NCBI GenBank assembly: GCA_030843315.1
Contig: JAUUPT010000025.1
Location: forward strand, 1-52,041
Source: Bacteroidaceae bacterium
GTDB lineage: Bacteria; Bacteroidota; Bacteroidia; Bacteroidales; Bacteroidaceae
Direction: 5' to 3'
DNA: 52,041 nt
Shown here: positions 33,057 to 41,849 of the stretch, in pieces
Position numbering within the stretch: position 1 is the stretch's first letter
How the letters are laid out: each line of letters starts with the position of its first letter
Program-made: the position numbers and the translations under genes
The notes under the pieces: model-generated
Database searches by the model: none
What the model was told of the DNA's origin: nothing
What the model saw: the letters and a program-made list of their open reading frames with translations, nothing else

Positions 33057-33524
33057 TTATTTGTTCTTTTCTACAAGGATCACTCCGTCCGTGATGCGGG
33101 TCACGATGATCGGAGTCTTTTCATTCAGGAAGCCATCGGTGGATTTTACTTCTACGATGTCTCCGTTTACTTCGGCATAGCCGATAAGCGCCAGTCGGGT
33201 AGTGGTGACGCCTGTGTCGCCTATCTTCACTCTGTCTTCGGCACTACGGTCTACCTTGGATGTGATATCTTTTTTCAATGCGAGCTTGTCGAGTGTCTTT
33301 GAGCGCATGAACCACACTAGCGAACCGATGCAGGCAACGGCGGATACGGCAAGTGTGATAATACCTGCCGTTGTACCCATAAAGGCGAAGGCATAGTAAT
33401 TGGCAAAGATGATGCACCCTCCCGCCAGTATTCCGGCAATGCTGATGCCGGGAATTACGAACAATTCCACTAAGAAGAGAATGACTGCTGCGATGATCAG
33501 TGCTGCGATAATTAGTATATCCAT
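33057..33524 (-). CDS. NfeD-family membrane protein
   Basis: The 155-residue product has about four hydrophobic segments (3-22, 26-45, 48-65) and a C-terminal OB-fold domain beginning near DTGVTTTRLALIGYAEVNGD, as in the short NfeD proteins. It acts together with FloA in membrane domain organisation. It starts 8 nt after the TPR gene stop, so they form one operon. No protease domain is present, which is normal for the short NfeD form. Confidence 0.92.
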   Translation of the reverse strand: MDILIIAALIIAAVILFLVELFVIPGISIAGILAGGCIIFANYYAFAFMGTTAGIITLAVSAVACIGSLVWFMRSKTLDKLALKKDITSKVDRSAEDRVKIGDTGVTTTRLALIGYAEVNGDIVEVKSTDGFLNEKTPIIVTRITDGVILVEKNK

Positions 33525-33532
33525 AGTTGTCT

Positions 33533-34963
33533 TTATTTGATGGCTTGTTTTTCAAAGTTGCGCACCTGGATGGCTATCTGCTCGATTTCGGTAGAAAGTT
33601 GTTGCACCCGTTGTTCCAGGTCGAGGATGGCGGCGGACATTCTGTCTTTATCGCTCTTGCCGGCGCGGGCATATTCCATGCGCATTTCTTCCAGTTTTGC
33701 TTGTTGTTGTTTGTAGCTCTTTTCCACCAGACTATATTTGCTATATAGTTCTTTGGCTTTCGTCGAACGGAAATCTTCCAGATGGTAGTAGGTGGCATTA
33801 TCGTCAATAATGAACTTGAAGTCATAATTCTTTGCCGCTTGCGGCTTCTCGCTCACGGCGTTTCTCAGTCTTTCGCGGGCGGCTTCTACGGCTTCGGCAT
33901 TGGTCCATGTGTCTTGTATGGAGTGGAGTTGCGCCAGGGCGATCATCTTTTGCGGGTCCGTAGCTTCATAGTTGTACACCTGCTTGGAGGTGTTGGGGAT
34001 GAATACATAGATGCATACCTTGTCTTCCGGCTGGTATCTGTCGGATGCAAACCAGCCGAGGTTGTTAAATTCGTCGATGACGTACATATAGTCATTGTAG
34101 GGCGAGTTGAACGGCATACCTACATTCTCCGGCGTCAGATAAGAGTCGGTATTCGTATTGTAGCGGGTGACGAAGATGTCATATCCGCCCATTGATTCCG
34201 GTCCGTCCGATGCGTAGTAGATGGTGACGCCGTCGGTAAGTACGTAGGGATAATTGGCATTCATGGCTTCGTTGATGCTTCCGGGTAGCAGGCTTCCTTT
34301 GCTCCATTCGTCCAGCAACTTGTTGCGCGAGAGGATGCTCAGGGTGCTGTCCGGTTGTAGCTCGCTATAATAGAGTTTGTTTCCCAACTCCGTTTCGTAC
34401 ACCGTTCCGCCTTGTCTGCCGGAATCTCCGAAGTAGGCATCGTACATGGACAACTTGCCCGACTCGGGGCTGATTCTATATGCATCCAGGAAGTTCTCCT
34501 TATCCACCACAAAGCTATCGACGAAGCAAACCTCTTCTACGCCTTTCAGCATACGCAGGTTGGCGCGGCTCTTATCCAGCAGCTTTTCCGCTTCCTCGGT
34601 AGGGCGCTTTCTCTTGGTGAGGTCGGCAATGTAGTCTTCGTAAGTGTCTACGGCTTCTTCAAAGCGGTATAGGTCATTGTAGGCTTGCGCCAGATAAAGT
34701 TGTCCGCTGGGCACGCGTCTCTTGACGGCGGTTTCCAGATATTTTACACCTTCTGCCGGTTCTCCGGTCTTCAGGCAGCATACTCCGTACCACAGGTTGT
34801 AGTTGCCGTTGGCGGGTTGTGTCTTGACAAACTTTTGGAAAGCGGGTTTCGCTTTTTCGTATTCTCCTTTGTCGTACAAGGCTCTGGCTTCTGCCAATGA
34901 TTGCGCAGAAATTGTCATGCTTATAAGTCCGAGAAAGAGGAATAGAATATATCTTTTCTTCAT
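33533..34963 (-). CDS. TPR and PD40-like protein with C-terminal coiled coil
   Basis: The 476-residue protein has a signal peptide (ILFLFLGLISMTISAQ), an N-terminal TPR region (ALYDKGEYEKAKPAFQKF, LYLAQAYNDLYRFEEAVDTY), then a beta-propeller-like part with YYASDGPESMGGYDIFVTRY, a PD40-like motif. The C-terminal 70 residues are a coiled coil. It should act in the periplasm as scaffold. Together with NfeD and FloA it forms an operon, suggesting a link to envelope organisation. The PD40 repeat count is low and its ligand is unknown. Confidence 0.8.
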   Translation of the reverse strand: MKKRYILFLFLGLISMTISAQSLAEARALYDKGEYEKAKPAFQKFVKTQPANGNYNLWYGVCCLKTGEPAEGVKYLETAVKRRVPSGQLYLAQAYNDLYRFEEAVDTYEDYIADLTKRKRPTEEAEKLLDKSRANLRMLKGVEEVCFVDSFVVDKENFLDAYRISPESGKLSMYDAYFGDSGRQGGTVYETELGNKLYYSELQPDSTLSILSRNKLLDEWSKGSLLPGSINEAMNANYPYVLTDGVTIYYASDGPESMGGYDIFVTRYNTNTDSYLTPENVGMPFNSPYNDYMYVIDEFNNLGWFASDRYQPEDKVCIYVFIPNTSKQVYNYEATDPQKMIALAQLHSIQDTWTNAEAVEAARERLRNAVSEKPQAAKNYDFKFIIDDNATYYHLEDFRSTKAKELYSKYSLVEKSYKQQQAKLEEMRMEYARAGKSDKDRMSAAILDLEQRVQQLSTEIEQIAIQVRNFEKQAIK

Positions 34964-34991
34964 ACTGATGTGCTAATGTGATTCAGAAGTT

Positions 34992-34999
34992 CAAAAATA
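34992..34999 (-). promoter_or_regulatory. -7 box of the TPR-nfeD-floA operon
   Basis: The minus strand reads TATTTTTG (TAnnTTTG), 28 nt before the start codon. It lies in a divergent region shared with the ttcA promoter. Confidence 0.45.
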
Positions 35000-35072
35000 C
35001 AAATTAATCGTGAATAAAGCCGCTTTCCGTAATTCTATTATGTTAATTCTTCTTTAAATCCCACTTTTCTAT

Positions 35073-35080
35073 TACTTTTG
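35073..35080 (+). promoter_or_regulatory. -7 box for ttcA
   Basis: TACTTTTG lies 22 nt before the start codon at 35103, giving a very short leader. The same box occurs before the aldolase gene at 50780. Confidence 0.55.
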
Positions 35081-35102
35081 CGCCGATAAAAAGAAAAAAC
35101 TG

Positions 35103-35864
35103 ATGGCACTATTTACCGAAGAAGAGAAAATGCTACGCCGCATCACGAAGCGCTTTAGCAAAGGCGTGGTGGAGTACGGACTGATAGAGGATGGCGATAA
35201 AATCCTCGTCGGGCTTTCGGGCGGTAAGGATTCTTTGGCGTTGGTGGAGCTGCTGGCAAGGCGTGCGCGCATTCTCAAGCCGAAGTTCTCGGTGGTGGCG
35301 GTGCACGTGGTGATGAAGAACATTCCTTATCAGAGCGATGTGCGGTATCTCCGGGAGTATGCCGAGTCGTGGGGAGTACCTTTTGTGCTCTACGAAACGG
35401 AGTTCGATGCTACTACCGACACCCGCAAGTCTCCGTGTTTCCTTTGTTCCTGGAACCGGCGCAAGGCCTTGTTCGCCGTCGCCAAGGAGCAGGGATGCAA
35501 CAAGATAGCGCTGGGGCATCACATGGATGATATCCTGGAGACTTTGTTGATGAACATTACCTATCAGGGCGCCTTCAGTTCCATGCCGCCCCGGCTGGTG
35601 ATGAATAAATTCGATATGATCATCATCCGCCCGATGTGCTTGGTGCACGAAGCCGACTTGGTGGAACTGGCGCAAGCTCGGGGTTATCGCAAGCAGGTGA
35701 AGAATTGTCCGTATGAATCGCAATCCAGCCGTAGCACGATGAAAGGCATTTTGCGGCAACTGGAAGAAATGAACCCGGAAGCGCGATATAGCTTGTGGGG
35801 CAGTATGACGAATGTTCAGGAAGAACTGCTACCTGCTAAACATCAAAATTCCGTAACTCAATAA
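35103..35864 (+). CDS. ttcA: tRNA 2-thiocytidine(32) synthetase TtcA
   Basis: This 253-residue PP-loop protein has the ATP pyrophosphatase motif LSGGKDSLAL (about 39-48) and PCFLC (about 110-114), the CxxC that binds an iron-sulfur cluster, with a third cysteine in VKNCPYES. ALGHHMDDILETLLMN is a further TtcA signature. The enzyme thiolates C32 of certain tRNAs. It is followed by a membrane protein gene after a 14-bp tandem repeat. Confidence 0.92.
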   Translation: MALFTEEEKMLRRITKRFSKGVVEYGLIEDGDKILVGLSGGKDSLALVELLARRARILKPKFSVVAVHVVMKNIPYQSDVRYLREYAESWGVPFVLYETEFDATTDTRKSPCFLCSWNRRKALFAVAKEQGCNKIALGHHMDDILETLLMNITYQGAFSSMPPRLVMNKFDMIIIRPMCLVHEADLVELAQARGYRKQVKNCPYESQSSRSTMKGILRQLEEMNPEARYSLWGSMTNVQEELLPAKHQNSVTQ

Positions 35865-35869
35865 CTCGT

Positions 35870-35925
35870 AACCAATAATTTGTAACCAGTAATTAATAAT
35901 TAGTAATTTGTAATTAGTAACTTCC
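35870..35925 (+). repeat. Four 14-bp tandem repeats between ttcA and DUF486 gene
   Basis: Units TAACCAATAATTTG, TAACCAGTAATTAA, TAATTAGTAATTTG and TAATTAGTAACTTC fill the gap exactly up to the ATG at 35927. They occupy the ribosome-binding area of the downstream gene, so copy number could affect its translation. Confidence 0.75.
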
Positions 35926-35926
35926 C

Positions 35927-36295
35927 ATGAAAGTCTTTTATACCATTTTATTCCTGATTATTTCCAATGTCTTCATGACCTTTGCGTGGTATGGTCACCT
36001 GAAACTTCAGGAACTGAAGATTATTTCCAACTGGCCGCTCTACGCCGTCATCCTTTTCTCGTGGATGATAGCTCTTGCCGAGTATTCTTTTCAAATTCCA
36101 GCCAATCGCATCGGCTTCATCGGCAACGGCGGCCCGTTTTCGTTGATGCAACTGAAGGTCATCCAAGAAGTAATAACGCTGATAATCTTCACCGTATTCA
36201 CCACCGTGCTTTTCAAGGGCGAAACGTTGCACTGGAATCACTTCGCGGCTTTCATCTGTCTGGTGCTGGCGGTGTACTTCGTGTTCTATAAGTAA
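35927..36295 (+). CDS. DUF486-family small membrane protein
   Basis: The 122-residue product has four membrane helices and the conserved stretch LAEYSFQIPANRIGF, which marks the DUF486 group of the drug/metabolite transporter superfamily. Four-helix proteins of this kind may work as dimers. The substrate is unknown. It sits 62 nt after ttcA and may be cotranscribed. Confidence 0.88.
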   Translation: MKVFYTILFLIISNVFMTFAWYGHLKLQELKIISNWPLYAVILFSWMIALAEYSFQIPANRIGFIGNGGPFSLMQLKVIQEVITLIIFTVFTTVLFKGETLHWNHFAAFICLVLAVYFVFYK

Positions 36296-36834
36296 AAGCT
36301 CAGGATTCACACTAACTGTATTTTTATCATCATTTTACTTGCACGCTTGCACTACTTACCTGTGTCCATCTATTCATCGGCATTACATGGGTGTAGGCAA
36401 ACGGTGTAGGCAGCAGTGCAAGTAACTTGCTTGCACTCGCAAAAATTTTGTGTTTTTGTTCCTCTGATGCTTCGCTTTTCTTCCATAAATGCCATACTTT
36501 TCCCTTCTTACTTCCTGTTGTTTGTTCTGTTAAACGCTTGTATCTCAATGATAAATGCCTTATGTCTGTTCCGTTCATCCCTTATGTATATTACTTACCC
36601 ACAGACGTGGTTAAGTTGAACCACCTATGTGAAGAAGATGAATCACCTATGTGAATAAGGTGAACCACGTCCGTGGATAATCAATAGACATAAGGATTTA
36701 GCCGGATAAACACTGGGCATTAAGAGAATAAACACCAGGCATTCACCCTTCAAAAGGCAGGCATTTATGCCCCTAAAAGCAGGCATTTTTAGTAAAACTA
36801 TGTGCTTTTTGCTAAAGATGTAGTAGAAGTATCG
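36296..36834. other. Long intergenic region with several short repeat families
   Basis: No gene is supported. AGTGCAAG/CTTGCACT form an inverted repeat near 36412-36436. Three 21-bp units with a 22-bp period (36613, 36635, 36657) share AAGNTGAAYCACCTATGTGAA, the last being divergent. Copies of GGCATT with A/T-rich spacers lie between 36716 and 36790. The stretch separates convergent genes, yet no strong terminator is obvious. Confidence 0.6.
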
Positions 36835-37506
36835 TCAGAAATCCTTTATTTTGATTCCTAAAAGTGAGGTCAAGTCCATTGCTTGCGTAGCATTGACGAT
36901 GGCTCCCCGTATATCGGGCAGGTTGACGTGGATGCCTTCGATATGAGAGTCGCTCAGGTCAATGCCCTTCAAGGAAGTATGCGAGAACTCGGCTTCAATT
37001 AGTTCGCAATTCTCAAAGGCAACGGAAACCAGTTTGCAATCGTTGATGTCAGTGTTTCGTAAGTCGCAGGTGGAGAAACGCGCCTGATTGATTTTGCTCA
37101 TGGAGAGGTTGAGGTATCTGGCGTTGCAATCTTTCAGGGTTAAGTGGTTCAGAATTGTTTCTGCTAAACTGGTACCCACCAGTTTGCAGGATATGAATTC
37201 CACTCTGAAGAGCGAGCTTTCGGCAAATGAAATATTGGAGAGGTCGCAATTCTCGAAGCGTACGTCTGTAAAGTGAGTCGCTTTCAGTCGGCAGGCATTG
37301 AACTGGATGTGGCTGAAGGTGCAATTCGTAATGCTTTTGTAGGAATAATCCATTTGCTCTTCCGTCTGCTTGCAGAAGTAAAGCCCTCTGACGGTTTCTT
37401 CTGTTTCGAGCCAATCGTTCAGCGATTTGGTGCTTTCTTTTTGTCCTTCCAGCGTAGGAGGAACAATCCGTACGGGTGGCATGGCGGAGGGTTTGCTTGT
37501 TTTCAT
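36835..37506 (-). CDS. Pentapeptide-repeat protein
   Basis: The 223-residue product has about 20 consecutive five-residue units of the A(D/N)LXX type, for example FENCDLSNISF and STCDLRNTDIN, from about residue 60 to 200. These fold into a right-handed quadrilateral beta-helix. The N-terminal 50 residues are Pro-rich and polar. No signal peptide is present, so it should be cytosolic. It follows crcB by 15 nt. The function is unknown; some relatives mimic DNA. Confidence 0.85.
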   Translation of the reverse strand: MKTSKPSAMPPVRIVPPTLEGQKESTKSLNDWLETEETVRGLYFCKQTEEQMDYSYKSITNCTFSHIQFNACRLKATHFTDVRFENCDLSNISFAESSLFRVEFISCKLVGTSLAETILNHLTLKDCNARYLNLSMSKINQARFSTCDLRNTDINDCKLVSVAFENCELIEAEFSHTSLKGIDLSDSHIEGIHVNLPDIRGAIVNATQAMDLTSLLGIKIKDF

Positions 37507-37521
37507 TTCAGTCTTTTGTAT

Positions 37522-37893
37522 TTATCGGCCTACAGCTCCGCCGGCAAAGGCGGCAATGATGCCCAATGCGATACTTAATAAGGTATATAGGATAAACATT
37601 CCGTAGAATCCTTGTTTTATCAGTAGCAGCCCGTCATTGCTGAAGGTGGAGAAGGTGGTGAAGCCGCCGCAAAGGCCGGCCGTCAGCAGTAACCGTATTT
37701 CGGTAGACAGGTTGAACCGCTCTGAAAGAGCGTAGAAGAGTCCGATAAGGAAGCTGCCGATGATATTGACGGTGAAGGTGGCCCACGGGAAAGAATAAGG
37801 AACTATCCGTTCGTGCAGCGCCATCTGCACACAATAGCGCAGCACACTGCCCGTGCCGCCGCCAAGAAATATAGCTATCAGTATTTTGCTCAT
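37522..37893 (-). CDS. crcB: Fluoride exporter CrcB
   Basis: The 123-residue product has four membrane helices and the family motifs GGGTGSVLRYCVQ (N-terminus), NIIGSFLIGLFY and GLCGGFTTFSTFSND. CrcB/Fluc proteins are dual-topology fluoride channels. A -7 box TATCTTTG lies at 37929-37922, leaving about 30 nt of leader, too short for a fluoride riboswitch. The pentapeptide gene follows in the same operon. Confidence 0.95.
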   Translation of the reverse strand: MSKILIAIFLGGGTGSVLRYCVQMALHERIVPYSFPWATFTVNIIGSFLIGLFYALSERFNLSTEIRLLLTAGLCGGFTTFSTFSNDGLLLIKQGFYGMFILYTLLSIALGIIAAFAGGAVGR

Positions 37894-37921
37894 AAATCAG
37901 TCTGTATCCGTTTGGGAGTTG

Positions 37922-37929
37922 CAAAGATA
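37922..37929 (-). promoter_or_regulatory. -7 box for crcB
   Basis: TATCTTTG on the minus strand lies 28 nt before the crcB start. The promoter is divergent from that of the GH97 gene. Confidence 0.55.
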
Positions 37930-37980
37930 ATGGTTTATGCAAACGTTTGTTCATAAATCATTCCTCTTTTCGCAGGAACA

Positions 37981-38013
37981 TTTGTTGAGTTATCCTTTTC
38001 CCGCTTATCTTTG
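37981..38013 (+). promoter_or_regulatory. Promoter of the GH97 gene (-33 and -7)
   Basis: TTTG at 37981-37984 and TATCTTTG at 38006-38013 are 21 nt apart, matching the Bacteroidota vegetative promoter. The start codon is at 38045. Confidence 0.7.
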
Positions 38014-38044
38014 TACAACGAATATTATTTTTATAAACTATAAC

Positions 38045-40231
38045 ATGAGAAACATGAAAAGTATCTGCACGAAACTTGCCTGCCTGCTGCTTGTTTTATT
38101 AGTGAGCAGCTCAGCCAAAGGGGAAGAAATCAAACTCTCGACTGCTGAAAACATTGGCTCTCCCAACGGAGAATTGCAACTGAACTTTGCCGTAAACCTG
38201 AAAGGTGAACCGCTTTATGAACTTACTTACAAGGGAAAGCCGGTGATTAAACCTTCCAAACTGGGACTGGAATTGAAAGATGATCCGGGATTGATGAACG
38301 GCTTTACGTTGGCAGATGTCCAGACCTCTACTTTCGATGAAACATGGGAACCTGTTTGGGGTGAGGTAAAGCAAATTCGCAACCACTACAACGAAATGGC
38401 CGTGACGCTGAACCAAGCAGCGCAAGACCGCAACATCATTATCCGTTTCCGTCTGTTCGACGACGGCCTCGGCTTCCGCTATGAATTTCCTTTGCAGAAG
38501 AATCTGAATTATTTCGTCATCAAAGACGAACATACCCAGTTTGCCATGGCGGGCGACCATACCGCTTTCTGGATTCCGGGCGACTATGATACACAGGAAT
38601 ATGACTACACAGAATCCAAACTTTCAGAGATTCGCGGCTTGATGGATGGAGCTATCACTCCTAATTCTTCGCAGACACAATTCTCGCCGACAGGGGTACA
38701 GACTTCCCTTCAGATGAAAACAGATGACGGACTGTACATCAACTTGCACGAAGCCGCTTTGGTGGATTATTCTTGTATGCACCTGAACCTGGATGATAAG
38801 AATATGGTGTTTGAATCCTGGCTGACTCCCGATGCAGTAGGCGATAAAGGTTATCTGCAAGCTCCCTGCACTTCGCCGTGGCGTACGGTGATCGTCAGTG
38901 ATGATGCCCGCGATATCCTCGCTTCCAAAATTACTTTGAATCTGAACGAGCCTTGTGCCTACAAAGATGTTTCCTGGATTAAGCCGGTGAAGTACGTCGG
39001 CGTGTGGTGGGAAATGATTGCCGGCAAGAGCACATGGGCTTATACCGACGACCTGCCTTCTGTGAAGTTGGGCGAAACGGACTACTCAAAGACCAAGCCC
39101 AACGGACGTCATGGGGCCAATAACGAGAATGTAAAACGATACATCGACTTCGCCGCAGAGAATGGTTTTGACCAAGTACTGGTAGAAGGTTGGAATGAAG
39201 GCTGGGAAGACTGGTTCGGCAAATCAAAAGACTATGTGTTCGACTTCGTGACTCCTTATCCCGACTTCGACGTGAAGATGCTGAATGCATACGCCAAGAG
39301 TAAAGGTGTAAAGCTGATGATGCATCACGAAACTTCCGGTTCGGTTCGCAACTATGAGCGCCACATGGATCAGGCTTATCAGTTTATGGTAGACAATGGT
39401 TACAATGCCGTGAAGAGCGGATATGTAGGCAACATGATTCCCCGCGGCGAGCATCACTACGGTCAATGGTTGAACAACCACTACCTCTACGCCGTGAAGA
39501 AGGCTGCCGATTATAAGATTTGCGTCAATGCACATGAGGCCGTGCGTCCCACCGGTCTGTGCCGCACTTACCCGAACCTGATTGGTAATGAGTCTGCCCG
39601 TGGCACCGAATACGAAGCCTTTGGCGGTAGCAAACCGTTCCACACCACCTTGTTGCCTTTCAATCGTCTTATCGGTGGCCCGATGGACTATACTCCGGGT
39701 ATCTTCGACACCAAACTCGACTTTATGGGCGACTTGCCTCACGGACAAGTACAAACAACCCTTGCCAAGCAAATGGCTCTTTACGTAACTCTGTATAGCC
39801 CCTTGCAGATGGCTGCCGACCTGGTGGAAAATTACGAGAAGCATATGGATGCTTTCCAATTTATCAAAGACGTTGCAGTAGACTGGGACGACAGCAAATA
39901 TCTGGAAGCAGAACCGGGCGATTACGTCACCGTGGCCCGCAAGGCAAAAGGGACCGGTAATTGGTTTGTTGGAGGTATCACCGATGAAAATGCACGTACC
40001 TCAGTCTTTACACTCGACTTCCTGGAACCGGGCAAACAATATGTAGCCACTCTTTATGCCGACGGCAAAGATGCTGACTACAAGGAGAACCCTACTTCTT
40101 ATCAGATAAAGAAAGGTATCGTAACCAGCAAGACGAAGTTGTCTGTATGGGAAGCACGTAGCGGTGGTTTCGGCCTGAGCCTGATTGAAGCTACTCGTGC
40201 TGACAAGAAGGCCGTGAAGAAATGGAAATGA
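38045..40231 (+). CDS. GH97 alpha-glucosidase, SusB-like
   Basis: The start at 38045 follows a good promoter and begins a signal peptide (LACLLLVLLVSSSAKG), so the enzyme is periplasmic. The protein of 728 residues has the GH97 beta-sandwich, then the barrel with VGVWWEMIAGKSTWAY, FDQVLVEGWNEGW, VNAHEAVRPTG and NLIGNESARGTEYEAFG. The Glu residues in EGWN, HEAV, GNES and GTEY correspond to those of the inverting SusB type rather than the Asp-nucleophile (retaining) type. It likely hydrolyses alpha-glucosides. No SusC/SusD pair is adjacent. Confidence 0.92.
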   Translation: MRNMKSICTKLACLLLVLLVSSSAKGEEIKLSTAENIGSPNGELQLNFAVNLKGEPLYELTYKGKPVIKPSKLGLELKDDPGLMNGFTLADVQTSTFDETWEPVWGEVKQIRNHYNEMAVTLNQAAQDRNIIIRFRLFDDGLGFRYEFPLQKNLNYFVIKDEHTQFAMAGDHTAFWIPGDYDTQEYDYTESKLSEIRGLMDGAITPNSSQTQFSPTGVQTSLQMKTDDGLYINLHEAALVDYSCMHLNLDDKNMVFESWLTPDAVGDKGYLQAPCTSPWRTVIVSDDARDILASKITLNLNEPCAYKDVSWIKPVKYVGVWWEMIAGKSTWAYTDDLPSVKLGETDYSKTKPNGRHGANNENVKRYIDFAAENGFDQVLVEGWNEGWEDWFGKSKDYVFDFVTPYPDFDVKMLNAYAKSKGVKLMMHHETSGSVRNYERHMDQAYQFMVDNGYNAVKSGYVGNMIPRGEHHYGQWLNNHYLYAVKKAADYKICVNAHEAVRPTGLCRTYPNLIGNESARGTEYEAFGGSKPFHTTLLPFNRLIGGPMDYTPGIFDTKLDFMGDLPHGQVQTTLAKQMALYVTLYSPLQMAADLVENYEKHMDAFQFIKDVAVDWDDSKYLEAEPGDYVTVARKAKGTGNWFVGGITDENARTSVFTLDFLEPGKQYVATLYADGKDADYKENPTSYQIKKGIVTSKTKLSVWEARSGGFGLSLIEATRADKKAVKKWK

Positions 40232-40249
40232 TTAGGGTAGAAAGAGTTT

Positions 40250-41683
40250 TTATTTAGGCATTAGTGGACGCTCCGCAGGACATTGGTTTTGCGGGGCGTT
40301 TTTGTTTCCTGATAATCTGAGGCTGCTCACTACTGCCGCCACCAGTGCAAACACGCTACCGGTTATCAGACAAACTGCCGTGCTCCTGCCTCCTGCCACC
40401 CAACTGAACAAGAGTGCTACAAAGGTGGTTCCCAACGTTTGTCCCATAAGCCGCGCCATGCCCATCATTCCGCTGGCACCTCCCGAACGCTTGGTGGGAG
40501 CGGACGATATGATGGTACTATTGTTCGGAGTCTGAAATATACCGAAGCCGGCCCCGCAGAGTGCCAGTCGCCAGATGATGCTGATAACAGATGATTCTGT
40601 GCTCAGGCTCGAAAGAGAGAAAAGTCCGATGCCGAATATCACCATTCCGATGCTTCCCAATATTCCCGGATGGATGCGTTCTATCAGATAGCCGGCAAGG
40701 GGTGCGGTAATCAGGGTGGCAAGAGGCCACGGGGTTAGCAGTAATCCGGTCATCACTTCACTATGGCCTAAAGTGTTTTGCAGGAAGAAAGGCAATGAAA
40801 TCATTGCCAGCATCTGCGCCGTAAACGAGCAGACAGAAGTCAATATGGATAGTCTGAAAATAGGTATCTTCATCAAATCCAACGGGAGTAGGGGAGACTC
40901 CTGCCCCAATTGGCGGCGTACGTAATAAGTGCCTACTACCCCTAACACGATCAGTTGAAGTATCAGGTAGTCGTAGCGCTCGTGATGTGCAAAACCATCC
41001 AGTGTATAAATCAGTAGTCCGAAGGTGATGGCATTGGCAATGGCGCTCTTCGTATCGAACTTGCGTTTCGACATTCCCTTGGGGCGGGGCAGATACTTGA
41101 TGCCCAGCACCAGTGCTATGATGCCCAGCGGCACGTTGATGGCAAACAACCAGTGCCAGGATGCTATCGACAAAATGCCGCTGGCTACCGACGGACCTGC
41201 CGCCGCCGATATGGCAATGACCATTGCATTGATGCCCATTCCGCGTCCTATCTGGTTCTTGGGATAGATGAGGCGCAGTAAGGCAGTATTCACGCTGGTG
41301 ATGGCAGATGCGCTGAATCCTTGAAATACACGGGCTATGGTCAGTGTCCAAAAGGAATCGGACAATGCACACATTAGTGAGGTGATGCAGAAGAAAGTAG
41401 CACCGAAAATAAATATCTTGTGGTAGCCGAATATTTCGCCCAAAGATGAAAAGGAGAGCAGGGACACAACAATGGCAAGCTGATAGCCGTTGACAATCCA
41501 TGTAGCCATGGAAGGCGAGGTTCCGAAGTCGTGCGAAAGAGTGGGGAGGATGACGTTGCTGATGTTGATATCGAGCACCGACATGCAGAGTGCGAAGGCG
41601 ATGGCTACTATTGCCCACAAACGTTGCGGAAAAGGTAGCCCGTCTGTTTCATCAACTTCCTGTCTGTTATCAACCTGAGCCAT
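40250..41683 (-). CDS. MFS multidrug transporter, DHA2 (EmrB/QacA) family
   Basis: I chose ATG 41683 because the frame upstream overlaps the purF promoter and lacks helices. The product of 477 residues shows about 14 membrane helices, the motif VLDINISNVILPTL in helix 1 and a motif A-like loop (SSLGEIFGYHKIFIFG). DHA2 antiporters export drugs or other amphiphilic compounds using the proton gradient. No substrate can be inferred. It is divergent from the purF-like gene and convergent with GH97. Confidence 0.88.
   Translation of the reverse strand: MAQVDNRQEVDETDGLPFPQRLWAIVAIAFALCMSVLDINISNVILPTLSHDFGTSPSMATWIVNGYQLAIVVSLLSFSSLGEIFGYHKIFIFGATFFCITSLMCALSDSFWTLTIARVFQGFSASAITSVNTALLRLIYPKNQIGRGMGINAMVIAISAAAGPSVASGILSIASWHWLFAINVPLGIIALVLGIKYLPRPKGMSKRKFDTKSAIANAITFGLLIYTLDGFAHHERYDYLILQLIVLGVVGTYYVRRQLGQESPLLPLDLMKIPIFRLSILTSVCSFTAQMLAMISLPFFLQNTLGHSEVMTGLLLTPWPLATLITAPLAGYLIERIHPGILGSIGMVIFGIGLFSLSSLSTESSVISIIWRLALCGAGFGIFQTPNNSTIISSAPTKRSGGASGMMGMARLMGQTLGTTFVALLFSWVAGGRSTAVCLITGSVFALVAAVVSSLRLSGNKNAPQNQCPAERPLMPK
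40268..40304 (+). terminator. Terminator of GH97 gene inside the end of the MFS gene
   Basis: ACGCTCCGCA (40268-40277) pairs with TGCGGGGCGT (40290-40299), with one G-T pair and a following T-run. It lies 36 nt past the GH97 stop but within the last codons of the convergent MFS gene. Confidence 0.7.
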
Positions 41684-41802
41684 AAAGTCTTTTTGTTGGT
41701 TACAAACAAATGATACTTCGAGGAGTTCATCCTGATTCGCGAAAATAAGTTTTTTTAGAATTTGTATTACGGTAATATGACGTGAACAAGGAAACTTCTT
41801 TG

Positions 41803-41810
41803 TACCTTTG
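41803..41810 (+). promoter_or_regulatory. -7 box for the purF-like gene
   Basis: TACCTTTG matches TAnnTTTG and lies 39 nt before the start at 41850. Confidence 0.5.
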
Positions 41811-41849
41811 CATCCGTTAAATTTAGCAACCAATAACAAACAAGAATTT

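Noticed and set aside
36613..36677. CRISPR-like array in the 36.6-kb intergenic repeats
   Set aside because: The units are contiguous with a 22-bp period and no spacers, only three copies are present and no cas genes are nearby.
37894..37930. Possible fluoride riboswitch before crcB
   Set aside because: The promoter box leaves only about 30 nt of leader, too short for the aptamer, and no matching conserved bases are seen.
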